The notes below the pieces were generated by a model. The model did no database searches. It was not told the DNA's origin and saw nothing but the letters and a program-made list of their open reading frames with translations. Position numbers and translations under genes: made by a program. From Engelhardtia mirabilis (GTDB lineage Bacteria > Planctomycetota > UBA1135 > GCA-002686595): a DNA stretch of 64,000 nt. This document shows positions 16,462 to 26,600 of this stretch, one piece after another. The stretch is taken from positions 4,712,001 to 4,776,000 of the forward strand of contig CP036296.1 in the NCBI GenBank assembly GCA_007751255.1, given 5' to 3'. Numbering within the stretch: the stretch's first letter is position 1; each line of letters starts with the position of its first letter.

Positions 16462-16839
16462 TCAAGCGCCGATTAGCTCCTTCACCTCCGCTCTTTGCAT
16501 CACCCGCCGGGCGCCGCGAAGATCGATGCCGTCGAGCACCAGCGCAAGCTCATGGCTCGCGAGCTCGTAGCTCGTCGCGTTGCCCGATGCACGATCGAAG
16601 ACCTGGAAGCGACCACCCTCGAGTCGCTTCGAGAGCACCCAATAGCCTGAAGCCTCCCAGACCAGCGCCTTCATCATCGAGCGGCGCTTGTTGAAGAAGA
16701 GGAACAGGTGCCCCGATTGCGGGTCCTGGTCCACGACGTCGATCACCGCTCCGCTGAGCCCGTCAAAGCTCTTTCTCATGTCCACCGGCGTGCGACACAC
16801 GAAGATCCGCACCTGCGGTGAGGGCGGAAAGCTCAGCAT
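16462..16839 (-). CDS. IS66-family accessory protein TnpB (Orf2)
   Basis: 125 residues with the IS66 Orf2 pattern: VRIFVCRTPVDMRKSFDGLSG at the start and GHLFLFFNKRRSMMKALVWE in the middle, both nearly diagnostic. It is needed for transposition in this family, though its biochemical role is unclear. Its start overlaps the end of tnpA by 7 nt. Confidence 0.93.
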   Translation of the reverse strand: MLSFPPSPQVRIFVCRTPVDMRKSFDGLSGAVIDVVDQDPQSGHLFLFFNKRRSMMKALVWEASGYWVLSKRLEGGRFQVFDRASGNATSYELASHELALVLDGIDLRGARRVMQRAEVKELIGA

Positions 16840-17177
16840 GACCCGAGCACGCCGAGCAGGCGACGAAGCGCAACCTCGTCGAAGTCACGCCGCACGCGCA
16901 GCGACAGACCAGAGGGCAGCACGAGCTCGATCAGGGTTGCGTCGGCGCCCTCCGTTGGGGCCGGCTCCTCGAGCCGAAGCTCGAAGAAGGGCTCCGGTCG
17001 AGGACGCATTGCCCGGCGACGTTCGGCCGCCCGAGCGTTGTAGAGGCTCCAGGGCTTCACTCCCTTGGAGCGGGCGAACGCGGCCAAGCTGACATCGGAC
17101 CTGGAGTGCTCCTTCAGCAGCGCGAGTGCCTCCTCGGCCGGGACTGAACGGGGCACGGAGTTCGAGTTGGGGTTCAT
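16833..17177 (-). CDS. IS66-family accessory protein TnpA (Orf1)
   Basis: 114 residues with an N-terminal helix-turn-helix (SLAAFARSKGVKPWSLYNAR) and a C-terminal strand segment (VLPSGLSLRVRRDFDEVALRRLL) typical of the IS66 Orf1 family. The ATG at 17177 lies 57 nt inside the right terminal repeat. It is the first gene of the three-gene element. Confidence 0.88.
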   Translation of the reverse strand: MNPNSNSVPRSVPAEEALALLKEHSRSDVSLAAFARSKGVKPWSLYNARAAERRRAMRPRPEPFFELRLEEPAPTEGADATLIELVLPSGLSLRVRRDFDEVALRRLLGVLGSC

Positions 17178-17234
17178 CCCGCGCAGCCTCCCGTCTCCCC
17201 ACGGACGCGCAAGATGGGCTCACCGGACACGTAC

Positions 17235-17398
17235 TCACATGCATCCTCGGCCCCATTGCCTTTCCACTCTTCGAGCAAATGTCCCGCCAGATTGCCCAGG
17301 CCCAACCCCTTCGCGCAAATGCTCCAGCACTCGTCTCCGACGCTGCACACAAAGTCGCATTTCGCCTTCCTCTTGATCCAGTCATGATGCGCACCCAC
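17235..17398 (-). pseudogene. Small Cys-rich gene cut by the IS66 element near its 3' end
   Basis: The GTG at 17398 has GGGAGGAG 6 nt upstream. The frame encodes 54 residues with Cys in KCDFVC, DECWSIC and EDAC before the IS boundary. Joining across the element at the tcacatgc duplication restores the frame: it continues D-C-P-Q-F-E and stops at the TAG at 14760-14762. The original product was therefore 60 residues with seven Cys. With the IS in place the frame instead reads about 20 codons into the element. I recognise no family. Confidence 0.65.
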
Positions 17399-17534
17399 AG
17401 TAAACTCCTCCCAGAGCGGTTGGAGCATCAAGACACCTGGAGCTGCATGGCGCTCGGGGAGCCGAATCGGAAGCCACTAAGGAAACGGCCAAACCCCTGC
17501 TCGCCCGCCCCTGGCTCCAGCGCCTCCGACCCGG

Positions 17535-18806
17535 CTAGGGCACGAGAACTGGGGCGAGCACAACCCGGAAGCCGTAGTAGTTGTTGTGGACGAGGCCGGG
17601 ATCGACGTAGTACCGGTCCGCGGAGCGGCAGTAGGTCGAGTTGAAGGCCCAGCTGCCGCCCCGGAGGACCCGGTAGAGGCCGCCAGAGACGTAAGGGTCC
17701 GTCTTGGCCGAGGCCGTGTAGCTGCTGAAGCCGTCCATGCACCACTCCCACACGTTGCCGTGCATGTCGTAAAGGCCCCAGGCGTTCGGCGCGTAGCTGC
17801 CCACCGGCACGGTGCCGAGGGGGTTCTGGCAACTCGCGGGCGGCGACGAGTGGTCGGAGTAAGAAAACCTCGCTTGGTTGCAAAAGAGCGCAGGCCCGTA
17901 GTGGAACTCCGTCGTCGTCCCCGCGCGGCAGCCGTACTCCCACTCCGCCTCCGTGGGCAAGCGATACTGGTAGCCCGCAGGCACCTTGCCAAGGGCAGTC
18001 TGTTGGGCATTCAAGGCGTCGCAGTACGCCACCGCGTTGAACCAGATCACAGTTTCCACCGGCTTGTCAGCGCCCAGGTAGCCCGAAGGGTTGGTACCCA
18101 TCAACCCTTGGTACTCCGCCTGGGTCACCTCGTACCGGCCCATCCAGTACGGCTGGCTGATCGTGACTTGGTGGACGGGCTGCTCGGTGCTCGATCCGTA
18201 GTAGGGTGCCCCGCCCGCCGCATTCGACCCCATCTGGAACGTGCCCGCCGGAATCGGCACCAGCCCTGAGAAGCTCGGCTCGGACAACGTGACCGCCAGG
18301 CCGTTGGTCAGACCCAGCGACGGAAATCCGACCGACTGCAGCAGCGATCCCTGCAAGTAGATCGTCAGTCCCGAAAGGGCGGGATCGAGCGGTACTGCGA
18401 GGTCGAAGCTGGCCGGCGCGGCCGCGCCTCCGTCCCAAGCGACGGGACCCAAGGTCGTGAACGGGTCGGGAGCAGCGAGGCTGAGCAGCACTTCCCCGAG
18501 CGCCCCCGGGAAGGCGAGCCCGAAGCCCGGCAGGACCGTGCCCGCGGGGAACGCCGGATCGGGCGCGGTAGCGAGGCTCAGGAACGCGATGGACGCGGGC
18601 GCGCTGGCCGAAGCGGTGTTCGACACCCCGACGCTGAAGCTCTCCCCCACCACGGGGAGCCCTGAGGTCACCACCAAACTGCCCGGCGGGTTGAGACCTG
18701 CGCCGTAGGGCATCACCTGGAATGCGGCCGCTTGGGTTGTGGCCAGGGCGCAAGACACGAACCCAAAGGCCGCGGCGCGGCCGAGGGCGGGGAATGGTCG
18801 AGTCAT
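17535..18806 (-). CDS. Exported SUMF1/formylglycine-generating-enzyme-like protein with N-terminal PYG module
   Basis: 423 residues. After a signal peptide (residues 1-27) comes a module about 28-155 starting VMPYGAGLNPPGSLVV and containing VLPGFG and LDPALSG. The same kind of module opens the subtilase at 26601 and closes the beta-helix protein at 55818. Residues 165-423 are a SUMF1 domain: TFQMGSN, MGRYEVTQAEYQGLMG, RLPTEAEWEYGCRAGT, DMHGNVWEWC, RVLRGGSW and YCRSADRYY. Only part of the Cys pair used by true FGE is evident, so a non-FGE ligand-binding role is as likely as sulfatase activation. No sulfatase gene is nearby. Confidence 0.85.
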   Translation of the reverse strand: MTRPFPALGRAAAFGFVSCALATTQAAAFQVMPYGAGLNPPGSLVVTSGLPVVGESFSVGVSNTASASAPASIAFLSLATAPDPAFPAGTVLPGFGLAFPGALGEVLLSLAAPDPFTTLGPVAWDGGAAAPASFDLAVPLDPALSGLTIYLQGSLLQSVGFPSLGLTNGLAVTLSEPSFSGLVPIPAGTFQMGSNAAGGAPYYGSSTEQPVHQVTISQPYWMGRYEVTQAEYQGLMGTNPSGYLGADKPVETVIWFNAVAYCDALNAQQTALGKVPAGYQYRLPTEAEWEYGCRAGTTTEFHYGPALFCNQARFSYSDHSSPPASCQNPLGTVPVGSYAPNAWGLYDMHGNVWEWCMDGFSSYTASAKTDPYVSGGLYRVLRGGSWAFNSTYCRSADRYYVDPGLVHNNYYGFRVVLAPVLVP

Positions 18807-19020
18807 CGGGAAATCGCTCCGCGGAAGGGAAGCCGAGGGCCGTTCAGCCGGGGGCGACAGTAGCACCCCCAATCCCATGCAACCATGAACTGCAGGTTTA
18901 CAGGCTGCCTGGTCTGGCTCGCCCTTGCGGGGGTAACCGTCCCTTGAAGCCCGCATGCTGCATCGGCGGCCCAGCGTCGAGAGTAGGCGTACGCTGCAGT
19001 GTGTCACGCGAGAGCTAGGC

Positions 19021-19500
19021 TCAGAGCCCGGCGAAGTAGGCCATCGCGGCCCGGCGCGCCACTTCGACCTCCGCTGCGAAGTGCACCTTCGGGCCGAGCG
19101 GGGTCAGCTTCGATACGTCGGGCTCCCGGCCGATGCGCAGCAGCACGTCGCGCAGGAGGCTCTGCACGTTCAGCCCGATCGCCCTGGTGGTCATCACCAG
19201 GCTCAGCATCACCTCGGCGGTCTCTCCGCCGCCCTCGGCCGGGAAGAACATCCAGTTCTTCCTCCCCACGGCGACGGGTCGCATTCCGCGCTCTGCGCGG
19301 TTGTTGTCGATCTCCAGGCACCCGTCGCTGGCGTAGACTCGCAGGGCGGCCCCGAGCTTCAAGCTGCACCTCAGCACAGTTGCCATCGGGCCAGCCGGGA
19401 GGACCTCGCCCTCCTTCAGCGCCATCCACGCGAACAGCTCGTCGAGCAGGGGCACGGTGTGCTTCCGGCGCACCTCGAGCCGAAGTTCGTCGCTCTGCTC
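19021..19500 (-). pseudogene. IS66-family TnpC remnant (C-terminal part)
   Basis: About 155 residues match only the C-terminal end of an IS66 TnpC: PLLDELFAWM, LEIDNNRAERGMRPVAVGRKNWMFFPAEGGGE and LLRDVLLRIG. The N-terminal two thirds, tnpA and tnpB are missing. Sequence differs clearly from the complete IS66 at 14787-17234, so it is an independent, older, degraded insertion. The left break is near 19500; up to 19680 I see no intact gene. Confidence 0.85.
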
Positions 19501-19680
19501 GGCTCCCCTGAGGGTCAAGGGTCGTCTTGGTGAAGCTGGCCTTGGCACCCTTCGCGTGCTGAAGGGGAGCGTTCCGCCGCAGATGCTACGGCACGCACAC
19601 CTCTACGATCTCGGCCCTGCGCTGGGCCAACAAGCGTGGGGGGACATCAGGCGGTGCCCGGCTCGAGCCGTGCCCGCTGC

Positions 19681-21423
19681 TCAGCGCCCGTTGCCCAGGA
19701 CCACGACCTCGCGCCAGCGGTTCTTGTCCTCGATCCAGCACCTGCGTTCCCAGAGCACCTCGGCGCCCTCGGGCAGGGTCGTCGTCTCGAGAGCTTCGTC
19801 CAGCGTTCTGCGCGGGATGACGACGACCGCGGGGTCGGGGCCGTCGAAGAAAGCGGTGATCTGCGTGGCTTGGACCTTCGACGTGTTGGGCGAGTCGAGG
19901 TAGTAGAGCAGCGCGAACTGGCTGTAGTCGGACAGGCCGATCTGCAAGCTGTCCAGCCGGTCGGCGTAGCGCTCGCGCAGCAGCTCGGCGATCGCTTGGG
20001 GCGACTTGCCGGCGTCGAGTCGGCCTAGAGCGAAGGGCGTGAGCAGGGCCAGTGTCGCGAGGACCAGAGTCCCTGCGCCCGCCAGGGCCGGCACGTCGCG
20101 GCCGGCGCGGGCCGCGCGGTGGACGAGGAAGGCGCCGAGGGCCGCGACCGCGCCCGGGGCGAGGAAGGCCCAGGTGGCGATGGGCGCTCCAAGGAGGGAC
20201 GGGCCGGCGATGATCACGGCCGCGGAGAAGAGGCCTCCGCCGAGCAGGTAGTTCGACCGCCAGCCGGTCCACAGGCGTTCGCCTCGCTCGAGGGCTCCGT
20301 CGATCCAAACGCCGATCAGGATCGCGAGGGCCGGGAAGAAGGGCAGCACGTAGTGCGCCAGCTTGGTCGAGACCAGGCTGAAGGCCACCAGCATCGAGAC
20401 CACCCAGCCCAAGAGGAACTGCCGACGACGTCGCGCACGCTCGTCCTGGCCCCGCGCGCGCAGGGCCGGCACGAGGAACGGCGCCCAGACGCCGAGGCCG
20501 AGCCAGACGATCGGCAGGTAGACCGGCAAGAGCGCCAGGTAGGCCAGGGTGTTCCCGCCGCCGTGGCCCTGGAGCGGCGAGAAGATCGGTTGGATCGTGC
20601 GCACCCACACCAGCTCGTGCAGGTACGCGCCGTCGGTCTGGATCGTCGCCGGCACGGCCCACAGGGCGACCACCGCCAGGGCCAGGGCCGCGCTGGCCAG
20701 GGGCCGCATGCGTCGCAAGAGTCCGAAGTCGCGGGAGGCGACCACGTAGCCCACGAGCGCGAAGATCGGCAGGGCGGCGCCGAGCGGTCCCTTGGCGATC
20801 ACGCCGAGCCCGGTTCCCAGGGCGAAGAGCCACCAGCCGCGCCGCTCGCGCCCGTCGATCGACTCCCACAGGCCGGTCATGGCGAGCACGACGCAGGCCA
20901 AGAGGGACGCGTCGAGCAGGGCGATCCGCATGGCGAGGGCGGGCAGCAGGCTCGTCGCCAGGGCGAAGCCCGCGAGCCACGCCGCGCGCGCGCTCACCAT
21001 CCGCCGCGCCAGGGCCACGGTGAGTCCGATCGCGAGCAGGCCGAACAGGGCCGCGGGCAGCCTGGCGGCGAACTCGGTGCGACCCAGGCTGCCGATCGAC
21101 GCCATCATCGCCCAGAAGGTGAGCGGCGGCTTCTCGAGCCAGGCCTCGCCCGCGACGACGGGCACGAACAGGTCGTGGCGCTCGAGCATGGAGCGCGCCG
21201 ACTCCGCGTAGTAGCCCTCGTCGCGGTCGAGCAGCGACCAGCCGTAGAGGCAGGGCAGGGTCGCGCCGGCGAGGAGCAACAGGAAGGTCAGAGTCCGCGC
21301 GACAGGGCGCCCCGAAACCTGCGACGCATCGGAATCGACCGCCAGACGCCGCTGGGCGAGTCGTCCGAGCGCCACGGCGAAGGCGAGAGCCACGAGGCTC
21401 GCGAGTGCCACGCTCCAGATCAT
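19681..21423 (-). CDS. ArnT/PMT-like membrane glycosyltransferase (GT39/GT83 type)
   Basis: 580 residues, polytopic. The signature is near the N-terminus: LLDRDEGYYAESARSMLERHDLFVP (acidic pair DE in the first periplasmic loop) followed by EKPPLTFW, as in 4-amino-arabinose and dolichyl/undecaprenyl-phosphate-dependent transferases. KGPLG and about a dozen hydrophobic helices follow, with a soluble C-terminal part. It likely moves a sugar from a lipid carrier to a periplasmic acceptor, substrate unknown. The start ATG at 21423 is chosen over 21435 because TATGCT at 21431-21436 ends 7 nt before it. It is divergent from the EEP-hydrolase/xylA side. Confidence 0.85.
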   Translation of the reverse strand: MIWSVALASLVALAFAVALGRLAQRRLAVDSDASQVSGRPVARTLTFLLLLAGATLPCLYGWSLLDRDEGYYAESARSMLERHDLFVPVVAGEAWLEKPPLTFWAMMASIGSLGRTEFAARLPAALFGLLAIGLTVALARRMVSARAAWLAGFALATSLLPALAMRIALLDASLLACVVLAMTGLWESIDGRERRGWWLFALGTGLGVIAKGPLGAALPIFALVGYVVASRDFGLLRRMRPLASAALALAVVALWAVPATIQTDGAYLHELVWVRTIQPIFSPLQGHGGGNTLAYLALLPVYLPIVWLGLGVWAPFLVPALRARGQDERARRRRQFLLGWVVSMLVAFSLVSTKLAHYVLPFFPALAILIGVWIDGALERGERLWTGWRSNYLLGGGLFSAAVIIAGPSLLGAPIATWAFLAPGAVAALGAFLVHRAARAGRDVPALAGAGTLVLATLALLTPFALGRLDAGKSPQAIAELLRERYADRLDSLQIGLSDYSQFALLYYLDSPNTSKVQATQITAFFDGPDPAVVVIPRRTLDEALETTTLPEGAEVLWERRCWIEDKNRWREVVVLGNGR

Positions 21424-21430
21424 CGCGGGG

Positions 21431-21436
21431 AGCATA
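21431..21436 (-). promoter_or_regulatory. -10-like box TATGCT upstream of the ArnT-like gene
   Basis: It ends 7 nt before the ATG at 21423 in otherwise GC-rich DNA. The spacing would give a leaderless transcript and supports the inner start codon. Confidence 0.5.
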
Positions 21437-21720
21437 GCCAGGGAGGACTCGTGCCGGAGGCACCGCGTGGAATCGGCGGAGCCGATCGAATCCCGTGTGC
21501 CACTGCCCCCCCGCCCCTGGGAACACCGAGCGCGGACGTCCGTCGTCCGGCCCCAGCGGGTTCACATTCCCGAACGCGCCCGCTGCGCCGGCGCGAGTCG
21601 CCGCGGGCGCAGTTGCTAGACTCCCGGCCGCCCAACCCCGACCACGACACCGACGCGCGCCTGGAACCGCACCCGCCGGGCCACGCTGAGGTCGCGATTC
21701 AAACCGCCACGAGCCATACC

Positions 21721-22734
21721 TTGACTCAGCCGATAGACGCGGGCCCCCAGGCGGATCCGTCGCAAGCCTCTCCCCTCCCGCGGCTGATCAAGCGGCTGCT
21801 GCGAGGGGTCGCCCTCGCCCTCGCGGCGCTCGTCGCCTTCGCCGGCGCGTGGTACTTCAACCTGCCGCAGCACCTCTTGCGGATCGTCGGCTCGAGCGAG
21901 GTGCAGGCGCGGCCCCAGAGCGCCGCGACCCTCGCGCCGTCGCCTGCCTCCCTGGCTCTGCGCGTGGTCAGCGCGAATGTGGAGTGCTTCTACTGCGAGG
22001 CGAACTGGGACGAGCGCTCCGCCTCCACCGCCGGCTACCTGGGCGGGCTCGCAGCCGACCTGATCGGTCTGCAGGAGCTCGTCACCGACCGGGACCTCGA
22101 AGCGGTGGTCCCCACCACCGGCGACTACGAGCTCGTCGTGCCCCGCATCTTCGGCCAGGCCTACGGGGACGCCGCGATCCTGTTCCGCGCCTCGCGCTTC
22201 GAGCTGCTCGAGTCCGGGGTCGTCTGGCTCGGCCGCAACCAGGGCCTGCCCCTCTCGGCGGGCTGGACCGTAGGCCTGCCGCGCTACGTGAACTGGGTCC
22301 TGTTGCGCGAGCGCGACAGCGGCGCCGAGCTGATCTTCGTCAACACCCACTTCGACCCGAATCGCCCCAACAAGGACGCCTCCGCGCCGATCTTCCACGA
22401 GGTCGTGACCGCCCTCTCGGCCCGCGCGCCGGTGATCGCCACCGGCGACTTCAACACCTGCACCGACGCGGAGCGCTTCGCGATCGTCTGCGCGCCGCCG
22501 ATCCGCGACACCCACGCCATCGCCTCGGCCCAGGGCGGCGAGGTCGACGCCGGCGGTTGGAGCGATGCCCTCGACATCGACCTGATCGACCACGTGCTGG
22601 TCGCCGCCGACGCGGTCCAGGTCGTCGCGTGGCGGGTGGACGACTCGGACCCCGATCGTTCCGACCACCCCTACGTGATGGTCGACCTTGTGCTGGGCAC
22701 CGAGCGCGCGTCCGGACCGAGCTCGCAGGACTGA
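21721..22734 (+). CDS. Exported endonuclease/exonuclease/phosphatase (EEP)-fold hydrolase
   Basis: About 337 residues from a TTG at 21721, the best in-frame start; a CTG at 21661 is the alternative. One transmembrane helix (about residues 22-45) anchors or exports it. The EEP fold shows [23 protein letters not shown] (Glu for metal), VNTHFDP (catalytic His region), IATGDFNT (DxN) and IDHVLV with [10 protein letters not shown] (final DH pair). DNA, phosphoinositide or other phosphodiesters are possible substrates; the sequence does not decide. A TAGACT box at 21617-21622 may be its promoter. The gene lies upstream of xylA but is separated from it by a second promoter-like box. Confidence 0.75.
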   Translation: MTQPIDAGPQADPSQASPLPRLIKRLLRGVALALAALVAFAGAWYFNLPQHLLRIVGSSEVQARPQSAATLAPSPASLALRVVSANVECFYCEANWDERSASTAGYLGGLAADLIGLQELVTDRDLEAVVPTTGDYELVVPRIFGQAYGDAAILFRASRFELLESGVVWLGRNQGLPLSAGWTVGLPRYVNWVLLRERDSGAELIFVNTHFDPNRPNKDASAPIFHEVVTALSARAPVIATGDFNTCTDAERFAIVCAPPIRDTHAIASAQGGEVDAGGWSDALDIDLIDHVLVAADAVQVVAWRVDDSDPDRSDHPYVMVDLVLGTERASGPSSQD

Positions 22735-22793
22735 GCCGAGTCCACGATCGGAGCTCAGCCGCTCGGGCGTGCCCCACCGCCACCCGTCGGCCC

Positions 22794-22799
22794 TACCAT
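22794..22799 (+). promoter_or_regulatory. -10-like box TACCAT upstream of xylA
   Basis: It ends 6 nt before the xylA ATG at 22806, with no Shine-Dalgarno between them, consistent with a leaderless xylAB message. Confidence 0.5.
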
Positions 22800-22805
22800 C
22801 TCCCC

Positions 22806-23978
<1,173 letters not shown>

Positions 23979-23979
23979 C

Positions 23980-25491
23980 GTGGGGGGCCAGGGCCTCACG
24001 ATCGGAATCGACGTCGGCACCCAAGGCACCAAGGGCTTGGTCCTGAACCTCGCCAGCGGCGAGGTCCTGGTGCGCGCGAGTGCGTCCTACGGCTTGATCG
24101 AGGGCTTGGCGCCCGGCGCGGCCGAGCAACATCCCGACACCTGGCTGAAGGCGACCCAGGTCGTCGTGGCCAGGCTGCTCGAGAGCGTGGATCCGGGGCG
24201 CATCGTGGGCATCGGCGTGTCTGGACAGCAGCACGGCTTCGTGCCGCTCGACGCGCGGGGCGAGGTGATCCGGCCGGCGAAGCTGTGGTGCGACACCGCG
24301 ACCACGGTCGAGGCGCGCGAGCTGTCCGAGCGCTTCGGGCACCACCTCCCGGTGGGCTACACGGCCTCGAAGATCCTGTGGCTCGCTCGCCACGAGCCCG
24401 AGCACTTCGCGCGCCTGGCCCACGTGCTGCTCCCCCACGACTGGATCAACTTCCAGCTCACCGGACGCATGACCATGGAGGCCGGCGACGCTTCGGGGAC
24501 CGGGCTGTTCGATCCGCGCGAGCGCCGCTTCGCGTCGCAGGCCCTGGAGGCGTTGGGCGAGCTGTGCGAGTCGCGATCCTCCATCGCCGATCTGCTCCCG
24601 CCCTTGATCGGCCCCTCCGACCTGGCCGGCGAGGTCGATCGGCGCGGCGCGCGGACCTTCGGCTTGGAGCCCGGCGTGCCCGTGTCCGCGGGCGGCGGCG
24701 ACAACATGATGAGCGCCATCGGCAGTGGCGCCACGCGGCCCGGCATCGTCGTCGCGAGCCTGGGGACCTCCGGCACCGTGTTCACCCACGCGACCGAGCC
24801 GATCGTCGACCCCGAGGGCCTGATCGCGCCCTTCTGCGACTCGACCGGCGGCTGGCTGCCGCTCTTGTGCGTGATGAACGCGACCGGCGTCACCGAAGAG
24901 GTGCGCACCGCGTTCGGCTACGACGGCGCCGAGGGCCTGGCTCGGATCACTCGAGAAGCCGAGCGCGTCCCGATCGGCTGCGACGGGGTCACCTTCCTGC
25001 CCTACCTCGCGGGCGAGCGCGTGCCCGACCTGCCCCACGCCAGGGGAAGTCTGCTCGGCCTGCGCCCGGGCTCCCTGCGCCCCGGCGTGTTGTTCCGTGC
25101 CGCCCTCGAAGGCACGAGCCTCAACCTGGCCTGGGGCGTCGAGCGCATGCGCGCCCTCGGCGTGCCCGTCGACACCGTGCGGCTCGTCGGCGGCGGCGCG
25201 AACTCGCCCCTGTGGCGCCAGATCCTCGCCGACGTGCTCGACGCGCCGGTCACGGCCCTGGCCGAGCCCGAATCCGCCGCCCTCGGCGCTGCGATCCAGG
25301 CGGGGTGTTCGAACGACCGATCGGGCACTGCGCCGAATGGCGTCGACGCCCTGGCCAGCGCCCTGGTGCGCGTCGCCGACGCAACGACCGAGCCCGCGCC
25401 GGCCTCGGTCGCGCGCTACCGCGAGCTGGGCGTGGCCTTCAGGGCTCGGGTGCTCGAGGTCAACGCGCCACCCGGGTCCCCGTCAGCGTGA
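23980..25491 (+). CDS. xylB: Xylulokinase
   Basis: 503-residue FGGY-family kinase phosphorylating D-xylulose to xylulose 5-phosphate. Seen are the ATP-binding opening TIGIDVGTQGTKGLVL, substrate motif GVSGQQHGFVPLD, LWCDTAT, ASLGTSGTVF, YLAGERVPDLP and the C-terminal RLVGGGANSPLWRQILADVL. The start is a GTG immediately after the xylA stop. Its 3' end overlaps the convergent potassium channel gene by 9 bp. Confidence 0.95.
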   Translation: MGGQGLTIGIDVGTQGTKGLVLNLASGEVLVRASASYGLIEGLAPGAAEQHPDTWLKATQVVVARLLESVDPGRIVGIGVSGQQHGFVPLDARGEVIRPAKLWCDTATTVEARELSERFGHHLPVGYTASKILWLARHEPEHFARLAHVLLPHDWINFQLTGRMTMEAGDASGTGLFDPRERRFASQALEALGELCESRSSIADLLPPLIGPSDLAGEVDRRGARTFGLEPGVPVSAGGGDNMMSAIGSGATRPGIVVASLGTSGTVFTHATEPIVDPEGLIAPFCDSTGGWLPLLCVMNATGVTEEVRTAFGYDGAEGLARITREAERVPIGCDGVTFLPYLAGERVPDLPHARGSLLGLRPGSLRPGVLFRAALEGTSLNLAWGVERMRALGVPVDTVRLVGGGANSPLWRQILADVLDAPVTALAEPESAALGAAIQAGCSNDRSGTAPNGVDALASALVRVADATTEPAPASVARYRELGVAFRARVLEVNAPPGSPSA

Positions 25492-26214
25492 TCTGGCCTC
25501 CACCTCCTCGTCGCGCGCCTGTCCCAGGGCGCTGGACACGAGGCCCGTGGGCACCGCGACCACGCCCAGGCCGAGCATCAGCACGATCACGGCGAAGAGC
25601 CGCCCGCCGGCGGTGACGGGGTAGACGTCGCCGTAGCCGACCGTGGTCAGGGTCGCGACGGCCCACCACAGGCCGTCGAAGACCGAGGCGAACACCTCGG
25701 GCTGGACCGGGTTCTCGAAGTAGTAGATCCCAACCGCGGCGAAGTAGATCAGGATCGCCGCGGCGAACAGGAACAGGACCAGCTCCTCGCGCGCGATGGC
25801 GAAGGCCCGGTGCATGCGCTTGAGCGCCCGGCTGTAGCGCAGCAGCTTGAAGGCCCGCAGGAGGCGGAACAGGCGCAGGGCCCGCAGCGAGCGCATGTCC
25901 ACGCCCAGCGACAGGTAGAAGGGCAGGATCGCGAGCAGGTCGATCACGCCGTAGAAGCTCGTCGCGAAGCGCAGCCGGGGCTTCGCGACTGCCAGGCGCA
26001 GGGCGTACTCGAAGGTGAAGACGGCCACCGAGCCCGCTTCGATCCAGTCCAGGATCCGCTGGGCGCGAGGCGTGAGGTCGGGCAGGGTCTCGATCGAGAA
26101 GGTCACCAGCGAGATCAGGATCAGCGCCTGGATCACGAGGTCGAAGATCCGACCGGCGCCGGTCTCGTTGTGCTCGACGAGGTGCGCGAGGCGCGAGGTG
26201 CGGTTCGGGGTCAC
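25483..26214 (-). CDS. Voltage-gated-type potassium channel
   Basis: 243 residues with six transmembrane segments. S4 is strongly marked by regularly spaced Arg/Lys (RSLRALRLFRLLRAFKLLRYSRALKRM). The pore loop holds the K+ selectivity filter TTVGYGDVYP, followed by S6 (LFAVIVLMLGLGVVAVPTGLV). There is no C-terminal RCK domain, only a short charged tail. The GTG at 26214 has AGGAG 6-7 nt upstream, an unusual clear Shine-Dalgarno for this genome. It is monocistronic, convergent with xylB. Confidence 0.93.
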   Translation of the reverse strand: MTPNRTSRLAHLVEHNETGAGRIFDLVIQALILISLVTFSIETLPDLTPRAQRILDWIEAGSVAVFTFEYALRLAVAKPRLRFATSFYGVIDLLAILPFYLSLGVDMRSLRALRLFRLLRAFKLLRYSRALKRMHRAFAIAREELVLFLFAAAILIYFAAVGIYYFENPVQPEVFASVFDGLWWAVATLTTVGYGDVYPVTAGGRLFAVIVLMLGLGVVAVPTGLVSSALGQARDEEVEARSR

Positions 26215-26600
26215 GTCTGCTCCTGAGTCACGCTGGGATGCTTCGTGGTCCGGCGCAGCGAGCCGGGAGCCGCGCGGGCGAAGGGCGCGATGATCCTGGC
26301 GTTCGCGCCGGCTGCGGTCGACGGTGAAGATCGGGCGGGCGAGTCGCGCCCCTTCGACGGTGATCCGCGGACCGGCCGCCAGCCCCGTGTCGACCTCCGA
26401 GCCGAGGGGTCAGGTCGGAGGCGCGCCCGATGAAGCCTCCACCTCCCGGTGCCCGACTCCGCGGCCGCCGGCTCCGCACAGCCCGATCCGAAACTTCGCG
26501 TTTCACCCGTGCGCCCGTCCCCGACGGGTCTCTCCGGAAGGCATCGGCCCCACCGCGGGCCTACAGTCCATTCCAGAGCACGAGCGAATCGAGAAGCGTG
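26215..26600. other. Divergent intergenic region between channel and subtilase genes
   Basis: 386 bp with no convincing gene in either direction. It must hold both promoters. On the subtilase side a TACAGT box lies at 26572-26577, 23 nt before the ATG. Long open frames crossing this region are shadows of the subtilase or lack starts. Confidence 0.5.

Larger units (their letters stand above)
14787..17234 (-). mobile_element. Complete IS66-family insertion sequence with 8-bp target duplication
   Basis: A 2448-bp element bounded by inverted repeats starting gtacgtgtccgg (left at 14787; right, as complement, ending at 17234), with a further matched block cccatct 4 bp inward. The 8 bp outside each end are identical, tcacatgc at 14779-14786 and 17235-17242, a perfect target duplication of the length expected for IS66. 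It carries the three-gene set tnpA-tnpB-tnpC, all open. The intact duplication implies a fairly recent single insertion. Confidence 0.95.

Noticed and set aside
17535-18806. Calling the SUMF1 protein a true formylglycine-generating enzyme
   Set aside because: The SUMF1 fold is clear, but the paired active-site Cys are not both evident and no sulfatase or anaerobic partner is nearby.
20119-21720. Long plus-strand frame in front of the EEP hydrolase
   Set aside because: It lies opposite the ArnT-like glycosyltransferase and reads as charged Gln/Arg/Glu repeats. Only the part after about 21721 has hydrolase motifs.
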